From NCBI GenBank assembly GCA_963835935.1, contig CAWIHK010000001.1, positions 620,001 through 684,000 of the forward strand: 64,000 bases of DNA, given 5' to 3'. Within the stretch, counting starts at the first letter, position 1. Each line of letters starts with the position of its first letter. A program made the position numbers and the translations under genes. The notes beneath the pieces were generated by a model. The model was not told the origin of the DNA. It worked only from the letters and a program-made list of their open reading frames with translations, and did not search any database. Positions 8,592-18,051 of this stretch are shown here, piece after piece. The DNA comes from CAWIHK01 sp963835935. GTDB lineage: Bacteria; Bacteroidota; Ignavibacteria; UBA10030; CAVZMI01.

Positions 8592-9386
8592 TTATCGATT
8601 TTTCTCATTGAAACTACTCGGATCCAGGTCGATCACCTCTATTGAAGCGGCGCTATCCATTTTTCTATAGGTATAATTCGATCCATTGCAATGGATTACC
8701 TTGTATTTTATATCATTCGAATCGTTGTTCTTCTCCAGAAAATTTAGAAATTCTGATTTGTATTCTCTACTCCAATAATGCATAGGAATAATAATTTTTA
8801 GATGGATCAATTCTATAAACTGCTTCGTCTGCGGAATGAACTTGCGTATACTTTCAATCGGCATTAAAACGACATCGCAATCTGTGGGGATCGTATTTTT
8901 TACATAAGCTTTATCTTTTGCAGAATCGATATTGAAAATATTCGCCTGACAATCGCCTAAGTGCAATATTTTTATTCCCTTGTATAAAAACAAATAACTC
9001 GTGTTGTCTTTTGCCGAATCATTATATTCCGAAGTTGGAATGGGAATAATTGTAAGATTTCCTGTACCGAGGGAATCACCATTTTTCAAAATAAACTTGG
9101 CGTGTGATGGAGTTCTGGTAGAGTCGTAATGATCGGGATGTGGATGCGAATAGGTAACGATTGTCGGTTGAAAATCTCCAATATCAAAAATCGGACTGTT
9201 CCAGCCATAATTGAGGAAGGCGTTCGGTTTGCCGTAATCAGTTAAAACACTGATGCTATCATCGAAAATAATCAGGAAGGATGCATGCCCAAGATAATGA
9301 AATTTAATTGAGACTTCCTGAGCATTCGCTTGAATGATTGATAAAAAGAAAAAAATTACAAAATATATTCGTTTTGATATACGCAT
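8592..9386 (-). CDS. secreted metallo-beta-lactamase-fold hydrolase (UlaG-like)
   Basis: This 264-residue protein has a signal peptide (hydrophobic residues 8-20, cleavage after ANA). The metal-binding motif is HPHPDHYD at residues 81-88, with later ligands in HLGDCQ (about 142) and IPMHYW (about 212). The layout, with a YLGHASFLI start and simple insertions, resembles the UlaG/YtnP-like zinc hydrolases rather than true beta-lactamases. Export to the periplasm follows from the signal peptide; the substrate is unknown. It is transcribed alone. Confidence 0.8.
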   Translation of the reverse strand: MRISKRIYFVIFFFLSIIQANAQEVSIKFHYLGHASFLIIFDDSISVLTDYGKPNAFLNYGWNSPIFDIGDFQPTIVTYSHPHPDHYDSTRTPSHAKFILKNGDSLGTGNLTIIPIPTSEYNDSAKDNTSYLFLYKGIKILHLGDCQANIFNIDSAKDKAYVKNTIPTDCDVVLMPIESIRKFIPQTKQFIELIHLKIIIPMHYWSREYKSEFLNFLEKNNDSNDIKYKVIHCNGSNYTYRKMDSAASIEVIDLDPSSFNEKNR

Positions 9387-9593
9387 ATCAAATAAAATCG
9401 GCAGTCTATTTATTTTAACATTTCGTTTTTTTTGAACAACGATCTGTATTACATTATTCAGAATTTCTTTTTGTTCCTTTTCGGGCGATACTGAGTTTCA
9501 TTTCCATTTAAAAAGAAACCGAATTATTATGATATTATCAAATTTGTAGAATTTTTGAATTGCATTTTATCCACTTTTTGTTGAAGATTGATT

Positions 9594-10775
9594 ATGACAA
9601 ACGAGCATAAAAGGAAATTACCCGGAACCATTCTTGCTTTGGGTTTTGTGAGTTTATTAAATGACAGCGCGAGCGAGATGATTTATCCGCTGTTGCCTGT
9701 TTTCCTCACAAGTATCCTTGGCGCCTCGCCTGCCTTCCTCGGTGTGATTGAAGGAATAGCCGAAGCGACCGCAAGTTTATTGAAATTATTCAGCGGACAG
9801 ATTTCAGATCGGTTAAAGCGACGAAAAGTTTTTGCGGTTATAGGTTACGCTTTGGCCACACTAACTCGTCCGCTTATCGGCGCTGCAAGTTCTGCCTATC
9901 ATGTTCTTATTGCCCGTTTCCTAGATCGAACCGGAAAAGGAATTCGTACAGCGCCGCGCGATGCGCTCATCGCTGAGGCCGTGGAACCAACGGACTTTGG
10001 ACGCGCTTTCGGTTTTCACAGATCAATGGATCATCTAGGCGCAGTCATTGGTCCGTTGATCGCTTTTATTCTGCTCAGTTCCATGAAAATGGATCTGCGG
10101 TCGATCTTCTGGTTATCTACAGTACCCGGTGTCATAGGTGTAATCATTCTGATCATTTTTGTGAAAGAACGAACCGAGGCTTCTCCCAAGATAAAGCGAT
10201 CCTTTGATTTCAATCTGAAAAACACACCGGCTAATTTCAAACGCTTTATAGCCGCATTCCTAATCTTTACTCTCGGGAATTCCAGCGACGCTTTCTTATT
10301 GTTGCGTGCATCTGCCGTCGGTATTCCGAAGGAACAACTGCCGCTGCTATGGATTGTTCTTCACATCGTAAAATTTTCGACTTCGTTGCCCGGCGGAGTG
10401 CTCTCCGATAAAATTGGACGGCGGCCATTAATAATCGGCGGATGGTTTGTGTACGCACTGATTTATGCCGGATTTGCTTTTGCGACTTCGGCATTGCCTG
10501 TCTGGATTTTGTTCGGAGCTTATGGAATATATTTCGGACTCACCGAAGGTGTTGAGAAAGCGTTCGTCGCAGATATGTTCCCGCCGGAACGCCGCGGAAC
10601 AGCATTCGGCTTTTATCATTTCGTTCTCGGAGCTGCAGCTTTGCCTGCGAGCATCATATTCGGTTTTCTATGGACAACCATTAATGTGCAGACGGCATTT
10701 CTTTCCGGTTCGGCTCTTGCAATTGCAGCAAGTTTTCTGTTGATTCTGACTGTGAAAGAAGAGAAGAGGCTATGA
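9594..10775 (+). CDS. major facilitator superfamily transporter (MJ1317-like)
   Basis: The protein has about 393 residues, twelve predicted membrane helices and two homologous halves. The loop-2 signature is present as GQISDRLKRRKVF, and the conserved DRTGKGIRTAPRDALIAEAV block marks the MJ1317-like branch. The ATG was preferred over a TTG two codons earlier. Its last four bases overlap the next gene, so it leads the operon that continues to ribE. The substrate is unknown. A role in exporting a small metabolite linked to SAM hydrolase or riboflavin is only a guess from position. Confidence 0.85.
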   Translation: MTNEHKRKLPGTILALGFVSLLNDSASEMIYPLLPVFLTSILGASPAFLGVIEGIAEATASLLKLFSGQISDRLKRRKVFAVIGYALATLTRPLIGAASSAYHVLIARFLDRTGKGIRTAPRDALIAEAVEPTDFGRAFGFHRSMDHLGAVIGPLIAFILLSSMKMDLRSIFWLSTVPGVIGVIILIIFVKERTEASPKIKRSFDFNLKNTPANFKRFIAAFLIFTLGNSSDAFLLLRASAVGIPKEQLPLLWIVLHIVKFSTSLPGGVLSDKIGRRPLIIGGWFVYALIYAGFAFATSALPVWILFGAYGIYFGLTEGVEKAFVADMFPPERRGTAFGFYHFVLGAAALPASIIFGFLWTTINVQTAFLSGSALAIAASFLLILTVKEEKRL

Positions 10776-11545
10776 AAAAATTGCGACCCATCTGTCTGCT
10801 TACCGATTATGGTCTGCACGATCATTATGTCGGCGCCATGAAAGGCGTCATTGAAACGATTTCACCGGGGGCGAAAGTGATCGACATTTCTCACGAGGTG
10901 AAGCCGCAAATGATCGATCAGGGAGCTTATTTACTTTGGGCTGCTTTTCCTTTTTTACCGGAAGGATCTGTTGTCGTGGCAGTCGTTGATCCAGGTGTCG
11001 GAAGTGGGAGAAGAATTCTTTGCATCGAAATGGAGAATAGAATCCTGCTTGCACCGGAAAATGGTTTGGCCGAGTTTGTTCAATACGATTTTAAAGTGAA
11101 GCATGCATTTAATGTGGCAAATTCACAACTCTTTCTCGAACATACAAGTTCCACATTTCACGGACGTGATATATTTGCTCCGGTTGCCGCTCATTTGGCA
11201 AAAGGAATTCGTCTCAAAAAAGTCGGCCCGGAAATAATTCTGCCGGATGTAAAATCACCGTTCATCGAAACGCTTGGAAATCATACGGCGAAAGTGTTGC
11301 ACATCGACCGATTCGGAAATATCATCACGAATGTTCGGATCGATAAGAAATATTTTTTAAATGCGATTATGAAACGCGGCCGAACAACAATTAGACAGCA
11401 TGTACGCTCGTACAAAGAAATTGCACCCGGAACTGTTGCAATGTTGCAGGGAAGTTCAAATTTAATTGAGATATCTACTCTTTTGGGCAACGCAGCGAAA
11501 CAATTAGGAGTTCATGTCGGAGATACATTCGAGATTCGGATATGA
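10772..11545 (+). CDS. SAM hydroxide adenosyltransferase (DUF62 family)
   Basis: This 257-residue enzyme belongs to the fluorinase/chlorinase/DUF62 family, whose common bacterial members hydrolyse S-adenosylmethionine to adenosine and methionine. Diagnostic segments are LTDYGLHDHYVGAMKG near the N-terminus, VVDPGVGSGRR at about 71-81 with the Asp and Arg expected in hydroxide-type enzymes, and STFHGRDIFAPVAAHL with the His. The C-terminal domain has HIDRFGNIITNV. It overlaps the upstream transporter and the downstream ribD by four bases each, so translation is coupled. Confidence 0.88.
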   Translation: MKKLRPICLLTDYGLHDHYVGAMKGVIETISPGAKVIDISHEVKPQMIDQGAYLLWAAFPFLPEGSVVVAVVDPGVGSGRRILCIEMENRILLAPENGLAEFVQYDFKVKHAFNVANSQLFLEHTSSTFHGRDIFAPVAAHLAKGIRLKKVGPEIILPDVKSPFIETLGNHTAKVLHIDRFGNIITNVRIDKKYFLNAIMKRGRTTIRQHVRSYKEIAPGTVAMLQGSSNLIEISTLLGNAAKQLGVHVGDTFEIRI

Positions 11546-12642
11546 CTGAAATAGATAATAAATTTATGAGGCGGTGTCTCGAACTTGCACGGGAGGGAAG
11601 CGGGTTCGTCAGTCCGAATCCGATGGTCGGGTGTGTAATTGTGAAAAATGGAAGAGTAGTTTCCGAAGGCTATCACGAAAGATGCGGCGAGTTACACGCG
11701 GAACGCATCGCATTGCAGAAGGCTGAGTCTTCCGTTCATGGTGGGACAATGTACGTGAACCTGGAACCGTGTGCCCACTTTGGAAAAACTCCTCCATGTG
11801 TTGATGCTGTCATTAAATCCGGTGTCACGCGTGTTGTTGTTGGTATCGAGGATCCAAACCCAATAGTTGTGGGAAATGGAATTGCAAAATTACGCGACGC
11901 GGGAATAGATGTCACGGTCGGAGTGTTGGAAGATGAATGCAGGGAATTGAATAAATTTTTCCTGAAATACATTACAACACGAATGCCGTATGTACTTATA
12001 AAAATCGCGCAGAGTGTAGATGGTTTCATTGCCGGAGGTTCGCGAAATGAGTGGATTACATCCAAACAATCTCGAACTATGGTTCATGAATGGCGGACGC
12101 ATTACGATGCAGTACTCGTTGGAGCGGGGACTGTGAAAGTTGATAACCCATCATTGACAGTGCGCCATGTCAAAGGCCGGAATCCACTCCGCGTTGTCGT
12201 TGATGGCAATCTGAATTCTAATCCCAGAGCTCATATTTTTTGTGATAAGTTTGCGGGCGACACTTTATTGGTTGTCGAAGAAAGTATGTTCTATACTAAA
12301 AATTCCGCGCGAAAAGAATTCGAGAAGAAAAAATGTACGATCGTCACCGTTCGAGGTGATGTAAAAGGTTCATTAAAGTTCTCACACGTGTTCCGTGCCC
12401 TTGGCTTGATGGGAATTACATCGGTCATGGTTGAAGGAGGTGCACATGTTTTCCGAAAGGTGCTTGAAGAAAAACTGGCCGATGAACTTGCGGTGTTCAT
12501 CTCGCCAAAATTATTGCACGGCACTCTTTTGACCTTCGGGAATATCACGAAGGGTTTGATTCCGTTGAACTACGACCTTACGAGCGTTGCGATCGAAAAA
12601 GTGGGTAAAGATAGTCTCATCCATGGAAAAATTCACTATTAA
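11542..12642 (+). CDS. ribD: bifunctional riboflavin biosynthesis deaminase/reductase
   Basis: RibD deaminates the pyrimidine from GTP cyclohydrolase II and reduces the ribose side chain. The N-terminal cytidine-deaminase-like domain has zinc ligands His52 in LHAERIAL, and Cys77 and Cys86 in EPCAHFGKTPPC, with Glu54 as catalytic base. The C-terminal dihydrofolate-reductase-like domain starts near residue 147 (VLIKIAQSVDGFIA) and includes LRVVVDG and VMVEGGAHVF. Its 366 residues are the usual size. It overlaps the preceding gene and lies nine bases before ribE. No FMN riboswitch is visible upstream. Confidence 0.96.
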   Translation: MTEIDNKFMRRCLELAREGSGFVSPNPMVGCVIVKNGRVVSEGYHERCGELHAERIALQKAESSVHGGTMYVNLEPCAHFGKTPPCVDAVIKSGVTRVVVGIEDPNPIVVGNGIAKLRDAGIDVTVGVLEDECRELNKFFLKYITTRMPYVLIKIAQSVDGFIAGGSRNEWITSKQSRTMVHEWRTHYDAVLVGAGTVKVDNPSLTVRHVKGRNPLRVVVDGNLNSNPRAHIFCDKFAGDTLLVVEESMFYTKNSARKEFEKKKCTIVTVRGDVKGSLKFSHVFRALGLMGITSVMVEGGAHVFRKVLEEKLADELAVFISPKLLHGTLLTFGNITKGLIPLNYDLTSVAIEKVGKDSLIHGKIHY

Positions 12643-12651
12643 AGAATTGAT

Positions 12652-13248
12652 ATGTTTACAGGATTAATTGAAGAAGTCGGTGTTGTACAAAATATGCGAT
12701 CGACCGGACAGGGGGAAACGATTACAATAAAAACCCCAAAAGTTTTTTTAGCAGGTGCAAAAATTGACGACAGCATCGCGGTAAGCGGGACGTGCCTCAC
12801 GATCGTCCGGAAAACTACAACATCGTTCACGGCTGAAGCAGTCGAAGAAACACTTAAAAAAACGACTCTCGGATTTCTTCGGGTTGGAAGCAAAGTAAAT
12901 CTTGAACGAGCTTTAAAATTTTCAGACCGGCTTGGCGGGCACTTTGTTCTTGGACATGTTGACACAACCGGAACGATAACATCCATATCGAAGAAAACAC
13001 TAAGCTGGTTATTCGAGGTGGAATTTGATCCTCAATTTAAGAAATATATTATCCCTGTCGGATCGATCGCGGTTGATGGAATCAGTTTGACAGTTGCAGA
13101 AAAGAAAAAAGGAACGATCCTACTCTCCATTATTCCACACACTATGAAGAAGACAACTTTTGGAATGAAGAAAGTTGGCGATAAAGTCAATCTAGAGTTC
13201 GATTACTTAGGCAAATACATAGAGCAATTTCTGGAAGTGAAGAAATAG
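12652..13248 (+). CDS. ribE: riboflavin synthase, alpha subunit type
   Basis: This enzyme dismutates two 6,7-dimethyl-8-ribityllumazine molecules to riboflavin. The start MFTGLIEEVG is diagnostic, and the 198-residue chain consists of two lumazine-binding beta-barrels (about 1-90 and 97-190). Each has the conserved pattern: SIAVSGTCLTIV in the first and SIAVDGISLTVAE in the second. GGHFVLGHVDTTG joins them. It follows ribD closely. ribA/B and ribH are not in the window, so the pathway is split. Confidence 0.95.
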   Translation: MFTGLIEEVGVVQNMRSTGQGETITIKTPKVFLAGAKIDDSIAVSGTCLTIVRKTTTSFTAEAVEETLKKTTLGFLRVGSKVNLERALKFSDRLGGHFVLGHVDTTGTITSISKKTLSWLFEVEFDPQFKKYIIPVGSIAVDGISLTVAEKKKGTILLSIIPHTMKKTTFGMKKVGDKVNLEFDYLGKYIEQFLEVKK

Positions 13249-13318
13249 ATACTTAATGAAGATTTCCTGTTCTTTTTGCTTTGTTTGCAATATTCGCTAA
13301 AAATTCTTACATAGTATC

Positions 13319-13555
13319 ATGTCAACAGTACTGAGAATAGGATCATTTCGATTTCACTTTTACTCTGATGAAATGAACGAACCGCCGCATATCCACGTAG
13401 CAGTAGCGGATGGAGAATGCAAGTTTTGGCTTGATCCGATTGTGCTAGTAAAAAACCGAGGAGTTACACCCGATAAACTGCGAGAAATTGAGCGCCTTGT
13501 ATTTGAATATCAAAACTTTCTTCAGGAGAAATATCATGAGTACCACCATCGTTGA
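13319..13555 (+). CDS. DUF4160 domain protein (copy 1)
   Basis: This 78-residue protein shows the DUF4160 pattern: RIGSFRFHFYSDEMNEPPHIHVA with an invariant PPHIHV block near residues 22-27, then FWLDPIVLVKNRG and a helix ending in FLQEKYHEYHHR. It overlaps the DUF2442 gene by 20 bases. Such two-gene couples are common in bacteria and are sometimes suspected to be toxin-antitoxin-like, but no activity is established. A second couple occurs at 30.7-31.2 kb. Confidence 0.82.
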   Translation: MSTVLRIGSFRFHFYSDEMNEPPHIHVAVADGECKFWLDPIVLVKNRGVTPDKLREIERLVFEYQNFLQEKYHEYHHR

Positions 13556-13802
13556 ACCGAGAATCGAAGTTGAACCTGCCGCTCTCCGCGTGTGGGTGGA
13601 ACACCGGATGATTTTTTTGGAATTAACGGATAGCCGTATTGTGGGATTTCCCGCAGATCGTTTTCATATCTTGAAACAGGCAACGGAAGAGCAATTGAAA
13701 GAAGTCACACTTCGATTGAATGGCTATGCGCTCCGCTGGGAATCTCTCGATGAAGACATTACCGTTCCCGGCATCCTTGCCGGAAGGTTTCAATTACCAT
13801 AA
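13536..13802 (+). CDS. DUF2442 domain protein (copy 1)
   Basis: This 88-residue protein has the core MIFLELTDSRIVGFPADRF, then LRLNGYALRWESLDEDITVPGIL, typical of DUF2442, a small ferredoxin-like fold. The ATG was selected because CAGGAG lies at proper distance upstream. A start 16 codons earlier would overlap the partner gene far more. It is the second member of a DUF4160/DUF2442 couple; the two genes are probably cotranslated. Confidence 0.82.
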   Translation: MSTTIVEPRIEVEPAALRVWVEHRMIFLELTDSRIVGFPADRFHILKQATEEQLKEVTLRLNGYALRWESLDEDITVPGILAGRFQLP

Positions 13803-14045
13803 ATCAGCATTCTTCACTCAGGTCGTAAGACCAGAGTTAATAAAAGAGAAATCAAAAAAAATATTGTTAAGAGTTTTGAGTTCTAAGTTCAGAGCTAGAA
13901 AAACAGATGAACTAAAAAATAATATTCTGTCTCATTATTTTTATCCCACTGAAGGTTGACTATTAATCATAAAGTCTAGACCCGAGCTCTTGCCTCCACT
14001 CCATTTTTTCAGTACCTTTAATTTTACTTATTTCAAGAAAAGCTG

Positions 14046-16259
14046 ATGAATTTTCTCAACGATTTAAATAAAGTTCAACAAGATGCTGTTCAGGCAATTG
14101 ATGGCCCGGTAATGATTGTCGCAGGTGCGGGAAGCGGAAAGACAAGAGTACTTACTTATCGTGTTGCGTTTCTTGTCCATAAAGGAATTCCTCCGGCTGA
14201 AGTTCTTGCGCTGACATTCACCAACAAAGCGGCGAAAGAAATGAAATCGCGCATCGTTCAATTAGTCGGGCCTGCGAGCCACGGACTCTGGATGGGGACA
14301 TTTCATTCCATTTTTGCGCGCATGCTCCGTGCAGAAGCGGGAACCATCGGCTTCGACCGCAACTTCACGATCTATGATTCAGAAGATTCACTCGGCCTGA
14401 TAAAGGCTGTGATGAATGCGCGCGACATCCCGGCGAAACAATTCAATCCGAATGCGATCCGGGCAAAAATTAGCAGTGCGAAAAATTCGCTGATTCAACC
14501 GGCTGAACTTGCGGCGAAAGCCACCGATATCTTCGAGGAGAAAACGGCGGTCGTGTTCAACGATTACGAAAAGAAACTCCGCGAATTCAATGCGATGGAT
14601 TTCGACGACTTGATTATCCGCCCAATTGAAATATTCGAAAAATATTCGAACATTCTCGAAAAATATCAGTACAGGTTCAGGTACATTTTAATCGACGAGT
14701 ATCAAGATACGAACAGGGCACAATATCGGCTGGTGAATTTACTCGCCGGCAAGCATAAAAATATTTGCATAGTCGGCGATGATGCGCAAAGCATTTATGC
14801 ATTTCGCGGAGCCGACATAAGGAATATTCTTGATTTCGAAAAGGATTACACCAATTGCCGGATTTTCAGGCTGGAACAAAACTATCGTTCCACAAAAACA
14901 ATTCTTGCCGCTGCAGACGCCGTCATTAAAAATAATAAACATCAAATAAAGAAAACTCTCTGGACTGAAAATCAAGACGGCGAGTTGATCACGCTTCTCG
15001 ATTGTGCGGATGAAAAAGATGAGGGAACAAAAGTAGTTCATTATCTTGAAGAGGATGGACAGAAATACAAAATAAGTTTTAACGAAATCGCAATACTATA
15101 TCGGACGAACGCGCAATCGCGTACAATCGAAGATTCTCTCCGACACGCGGGGATTCCGTACGTAATAGTCGGCGGAATAGAATTCTACAAACGTAAAGAG
15201 ATCAAGGATGTTCTCGCATACCTGAAAGCTATAGTCAACTCGCGGGATGAAGAAAGTATTCTCCGGATTATCAATTATCCTTCGAGGGGAATCAGTGAAG
15301 CAACGATAAAAAAAATACGAGAGAGTGTGGGGAAGAGCAAGCTCGATTTATTTACAGTTCTTCAGCGCGTTCAGGATATCGGAGAATTATCCGACAAAGC
15401 AAAATCATCCGTAATGCGGTTTGCAGCGATGATGAAAAAATATATCGACATGTGCAAAGATATGACGGCGAGCGAATTAGCTCGGTCGGTCGTCGATGAA
15501 TTAGGAATTCTTCACGAGTTTAAACAAGAAGGAACGCCGGAATCTCTTGCTCGGTGGGAAAATGTGCAGGAATTACTTTCTGCAATCACAGAATTTTGCG
15601 CAGACAAACCCACTGCAGGTCTTGCTGAATTTTTGGAGGAAGTTTCACTCATTGCCGATATCGATCGATGGGATGAAAACCGGAATGCGGTTACACTAAT
15701 GACACTTCACGCTGCAAAAGGATTAGAATTCCCGGTTGTTTTTATCGTCGGGCTGGAAGAAGGCCTTCTTCCGATGTCATCGATCATATCAGACCAAAAG
15801 GAAGTTGAAGAGGAGCGGCGGCTCTTTTATGTCGGCATTACACGAGCAATGAAAAAATTGTATCTCGCGTTTTCTCATAAACGTTATCGGTATGGTGCGA
15901 TCAGCTATCAAGCTCGTTCACGCTTTGTGGATGAAGTAAATGAAACTTTGTTGGAATGCGATTCTAAGCCCAGTCGCGGTCATCATGAGGATGAATCGTT
16001 TGAAAACAACACACCCAGAAAATCATCACGCAAATCTCATAAAGAAGAAGAATTCACAAGCGTTCACCCGGATTATGAAACTGAAAGTCAAGAAGTCCGG
16101 CAATTATATGTCGGGACAAAAGTTTTTCACGAGTCGTTTGGTTTTGGAAAAGTTGTTGCGGTGTCGGGACGCGGCGAGAACGCACGCGCAAGTGTTTCTT
16201 TCCAGGGAGTTGGAGTTAAACAATTACTCTTGAAATATGCTAACCTCAAAATTCAGTAG
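14046..16259 (+). CDS. pcrA: UvrD/PcrA-type ATP-dependent DNA helicase
   Basis: This superfamily 1A 3'-5' helicase has 737 residues. The Q-like start LNKVQQDAVQA is followed by Walker A AGAGSGKTR at about residues 27-35, FTNKAAKEM, Walker B LIDEYQDTN near 216, QNYRST, GGIEFYKRKEIKDVLAYL, and motif V/VI LMTLHAAKGLEFP with RRLFYVGITRAM. The C-terminal 45 residues (GTKVFHESFGFGKVVAV) form the Tudor-like domain that contacts RNA polymerase in PcrA/UvrD. It functions in repair and in removing obstacles from DNA. PcrA versus UvrD naming is uncertain. Confidence 0.93.
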   Translation: MNFLNDLNKVQQDAVQAIDGPVMIVAGAGSGKTRVLTYRVAFLVHKGIPPAEVLALTFTNKAAKEMKSRIVQLVGPASHGLWMGTFHSIFARMLRAEAGTIGFDRNFTIYDSEDSLGLIKAVMNARDIPAKQFNPNAIRAKISSAKNSLIQPAELAAKATDIFEEKTAVVFNDYEKKLREFNAMDFDDLIIRPIEIFEKYSNILEKYQYRFRYILIDEYQDTNRAQYRLVNLLAGKHKNICIVGDDAQSIYAFRGADIRNILDFEKDYTNCRIFRLEQNYRSTKTILAAADAVIKNNKHQIKKTLWTENQDGELITLLDCADEKDEGTKVVHYLEEDGQKYKISFNEIAILYRTNAQSRTIEDSLRHAGIPYVIVGGIEFYKRKEIKDVLAYLKAIVNSRDEESILRIINYPSRGISEATIKKIRESVGKSKLDLFTVLQRVQDIGELSDKAKSSVMRFAAMMKKYIDMCKDMTASELARSVVDELGILHEFKQEGTPESLARWENVQELLSAITEFCADKPTAGLAEFLEEVSLIADIDRWDENRNAVTLMTLHAAKGLEFPVVFIVGLEEGLLPMSSIISDQKEVEEERRLFYVGITRAMKKLYLAFSHKRYRYGAISYQARSRFVDEVNETLLECDSKPSRGHHEDESFENNTPRKSSRKSHKEEEFTSVHPDYETESQEVRQLYVGTKVFHESFGFGKVVAVSGRGENARASVSFQGVGVKQLLLKYANLKIQ

Positions 16260-16265
16260 ACTAGA

Positions 16266-17960
16266 ATGATACGTCAGCTTTTCCGAACAAAATCCATCGA
16301 ACAAATTTTGCACTCTGGTGAAGAACCAGAGCATCAACTTCGTCGTTCGCTTGGTGTGACCAGTTTGACAATGCTCGGCATCGGCGCGATAATCGGGGCA
16401 GGAATTTTCGCCACAGCAGGAAGCGCCGCGGCAGGAAGCCCGGGCTTGCCAGGTGCGGGTCCGGCTATCGTCCTTTCTTTCATCATTACCGCGATTGCAT
16501 GCGCCTTCGCGGCTCTTTGTTATTCTGAATTTGCATCTATGATTCCGATTGCAGGGAGCGCGTACATATATTCGTATGCATCGTTCGGAGAATTTGTAGC
16601 ATGGGTGATCGGGTGGGATTTGATTCTGGAATACACCGTGGGCAATATTGCGGTCGCGGTGAGTTGGTCGAGCTACTTGGTAAGTTTACTCGCAGGATTG
16701 GGAATTCATATTCCCGTTTGGGTTTCATCGAATTATAATACTTTATTAACAGCCGCGATCGACGGACCGGGACGGACACCTGAGATGATTTCAACTGCTC
16801 ATGCGATTCTTGATTCCGCGCCGCACGTGTTTGGTTTTCCGATCATTATCAATATGCCGGCGATATTTGTCGTTGCCGCGATCACGGTAATCCTCGTTAT
16901 TGGAATTCGCGAAAGCGCGGCGTTCAATACTTTTATCGTTGTTATAAAATTGTTGATTGTCGTTTTCTTCATCATCGTTGGCGCATTCTATGTTCAACCT
17001 GAGAATTGGACTCCATTCGCACCGAATGGATGGAACGGAATCATGACAGGCGCCGCACTTGTGTTTTTCGCATACATCGGTTTTGACGCGATTTCAACGA
17101 CCGCTGAAGAAGCGCGCAACCCGCAGCGTGATTTGCCGTTGAGCATGATTTTATCGCTCGCCATTTGCACAGTTCTATATATCGCAATTGCTTTGGTGAC
17201 GACCGGATTGGTACCATACCAAATGTTGAATGTGCCGAGTCCGCTCGCATTGGCATTCGAGCATCACAACATGGCATGGGCATCCGGAATAATTTCTTTC
17301 GGTGCGGTAATCGCTTTGACGGCGGTAATTCTTGTGTTCCAGCTCGGCCAGCCGCGCATTTATTTTTCTATGTCGCGCGATGGATTGTTGCCGGCTTCGT
17401 TTGCCAAAGTCCATCCTCGATTCCGCACGCCGTATTGGCCGACAATTTGGACGGGAATTTGTGTCGCTGTTCCTGCAGCTTTTATCGACATCAACGCGGC
17501 AGTTGAATTTACCAACATCGGAACATTGTTTGCATTTGTTCTCGTATGTGCCGGTATCATCGTCTTGCGAAAAACCCAACCCGATAAACCGCGGAAGTTC
17601 CATACGCCGCTCGTTCCATGGATTCCTATTTTGGGAATTCTGTCCTGTGTCTATCTGATGATAAGTTTGCCGCAGATTACATGGCTGAGGTTTTTCTTCT
17701 GGTTGTTCATAGGCGTCAACATTTATTTTTTGTACGGGATGGAACACAGCCGCCTGGCGGAAGGGAATGTGGATCGATCATCATTGAGAATAGTTCGCAT
17801 CGGACTTCTTGTGCTCGATGTTTGTTCGATTGTTTTTCTTTTCTTTTTGCTGAAAAACGGAGATGGAAGCATCGTAACGGTTTTTGAGTATGCATTCTTC
17901 ATACTCTTGATAATCTTTGTGGTTGCATTAATAAGAAAAATATTTACAGCTAACCACTGA
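16266..17960 (+). CDS. APC-family amino acid permease (cationic type)
   Basis: The 564-residue membrane protein has about 12-14 helices. The substrate-binding segments of the APC fold are clear: GIGAIIGAGIFATAGSAAAG on helix 1, and FFAYIGFDAISTTAEEARNP on helix 6. The sequence GQPRIYFSMSRDGLLPASFAKVHPRF is typical of CAT-like (YfnA-type) permeases. The N-terminus is cytoplasmic with a short helical leader. It starts six bases after the helicase stop, possibly by read-through transcription rather than functional linkage. Confidence 0.9.
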   Translation: MIRQLFRTKSIEQILHSGEEPEHQLRRSLGVTSLTMLGIGAIIGAGIFATAGSAAAGSPGLPGAGPAIVLSFIITAIACAFAALCYSEFASMIPIAGSAYIYSYASFGEFVAWVIGWDLILEYTVGNIAVAVSWSSYLVSLLAGLGIHIPVWVSSNYNTLLTAAIDGPGRTPEMISTAHAILDSAPHVFGFPIIINMPAIFVVAAITVILVIGIRESAAFNTFIVVIKLLIVVFFIIVGAFYVQPENWTPFAPNGWNGIMTGAALVFFAYIGFDAISTTAEEARNPQRDLPLSMILSLAICTVLYIAIALVTTGLVPYQMLNVPSPLALAFEHHNMAWASGIISFGAVIALTAVILVFQLGQPRIYFSMSRDGLLPASFAKVHPRFRTPYWPTIWTGICVAVPAAFIDINAAVEFTNIGTLFAFVLVCAGIIVLRKTQPDKPRKFHTPLVPWIPILGILSCVYLMISLPQITWLRFFFWLFIGVNIYFLYGMEHSRLAEGNVDRSSLRIVRIGLLVLDVCSIVFLFFLLKNGDGSIVTVFEYAFFILLIIFVVALIRKIFTANH

Positions 17961-18051
17961 GCGTGAATTATTCTATAAATCCAATTTATTATTCTCGTTT
18001 GCGATCAGGCCAGCATGCAACGTCATGTAATTATTAATCTTATTCCTCTCT

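Noticed and set aside
17175..17747. 190-codon minus-strand frame inside the APC permease gene
   Set aside because: It is fully within a well supported gene on the other strand and is hydrophilic and low-complexity, a shadow of the permease codons.
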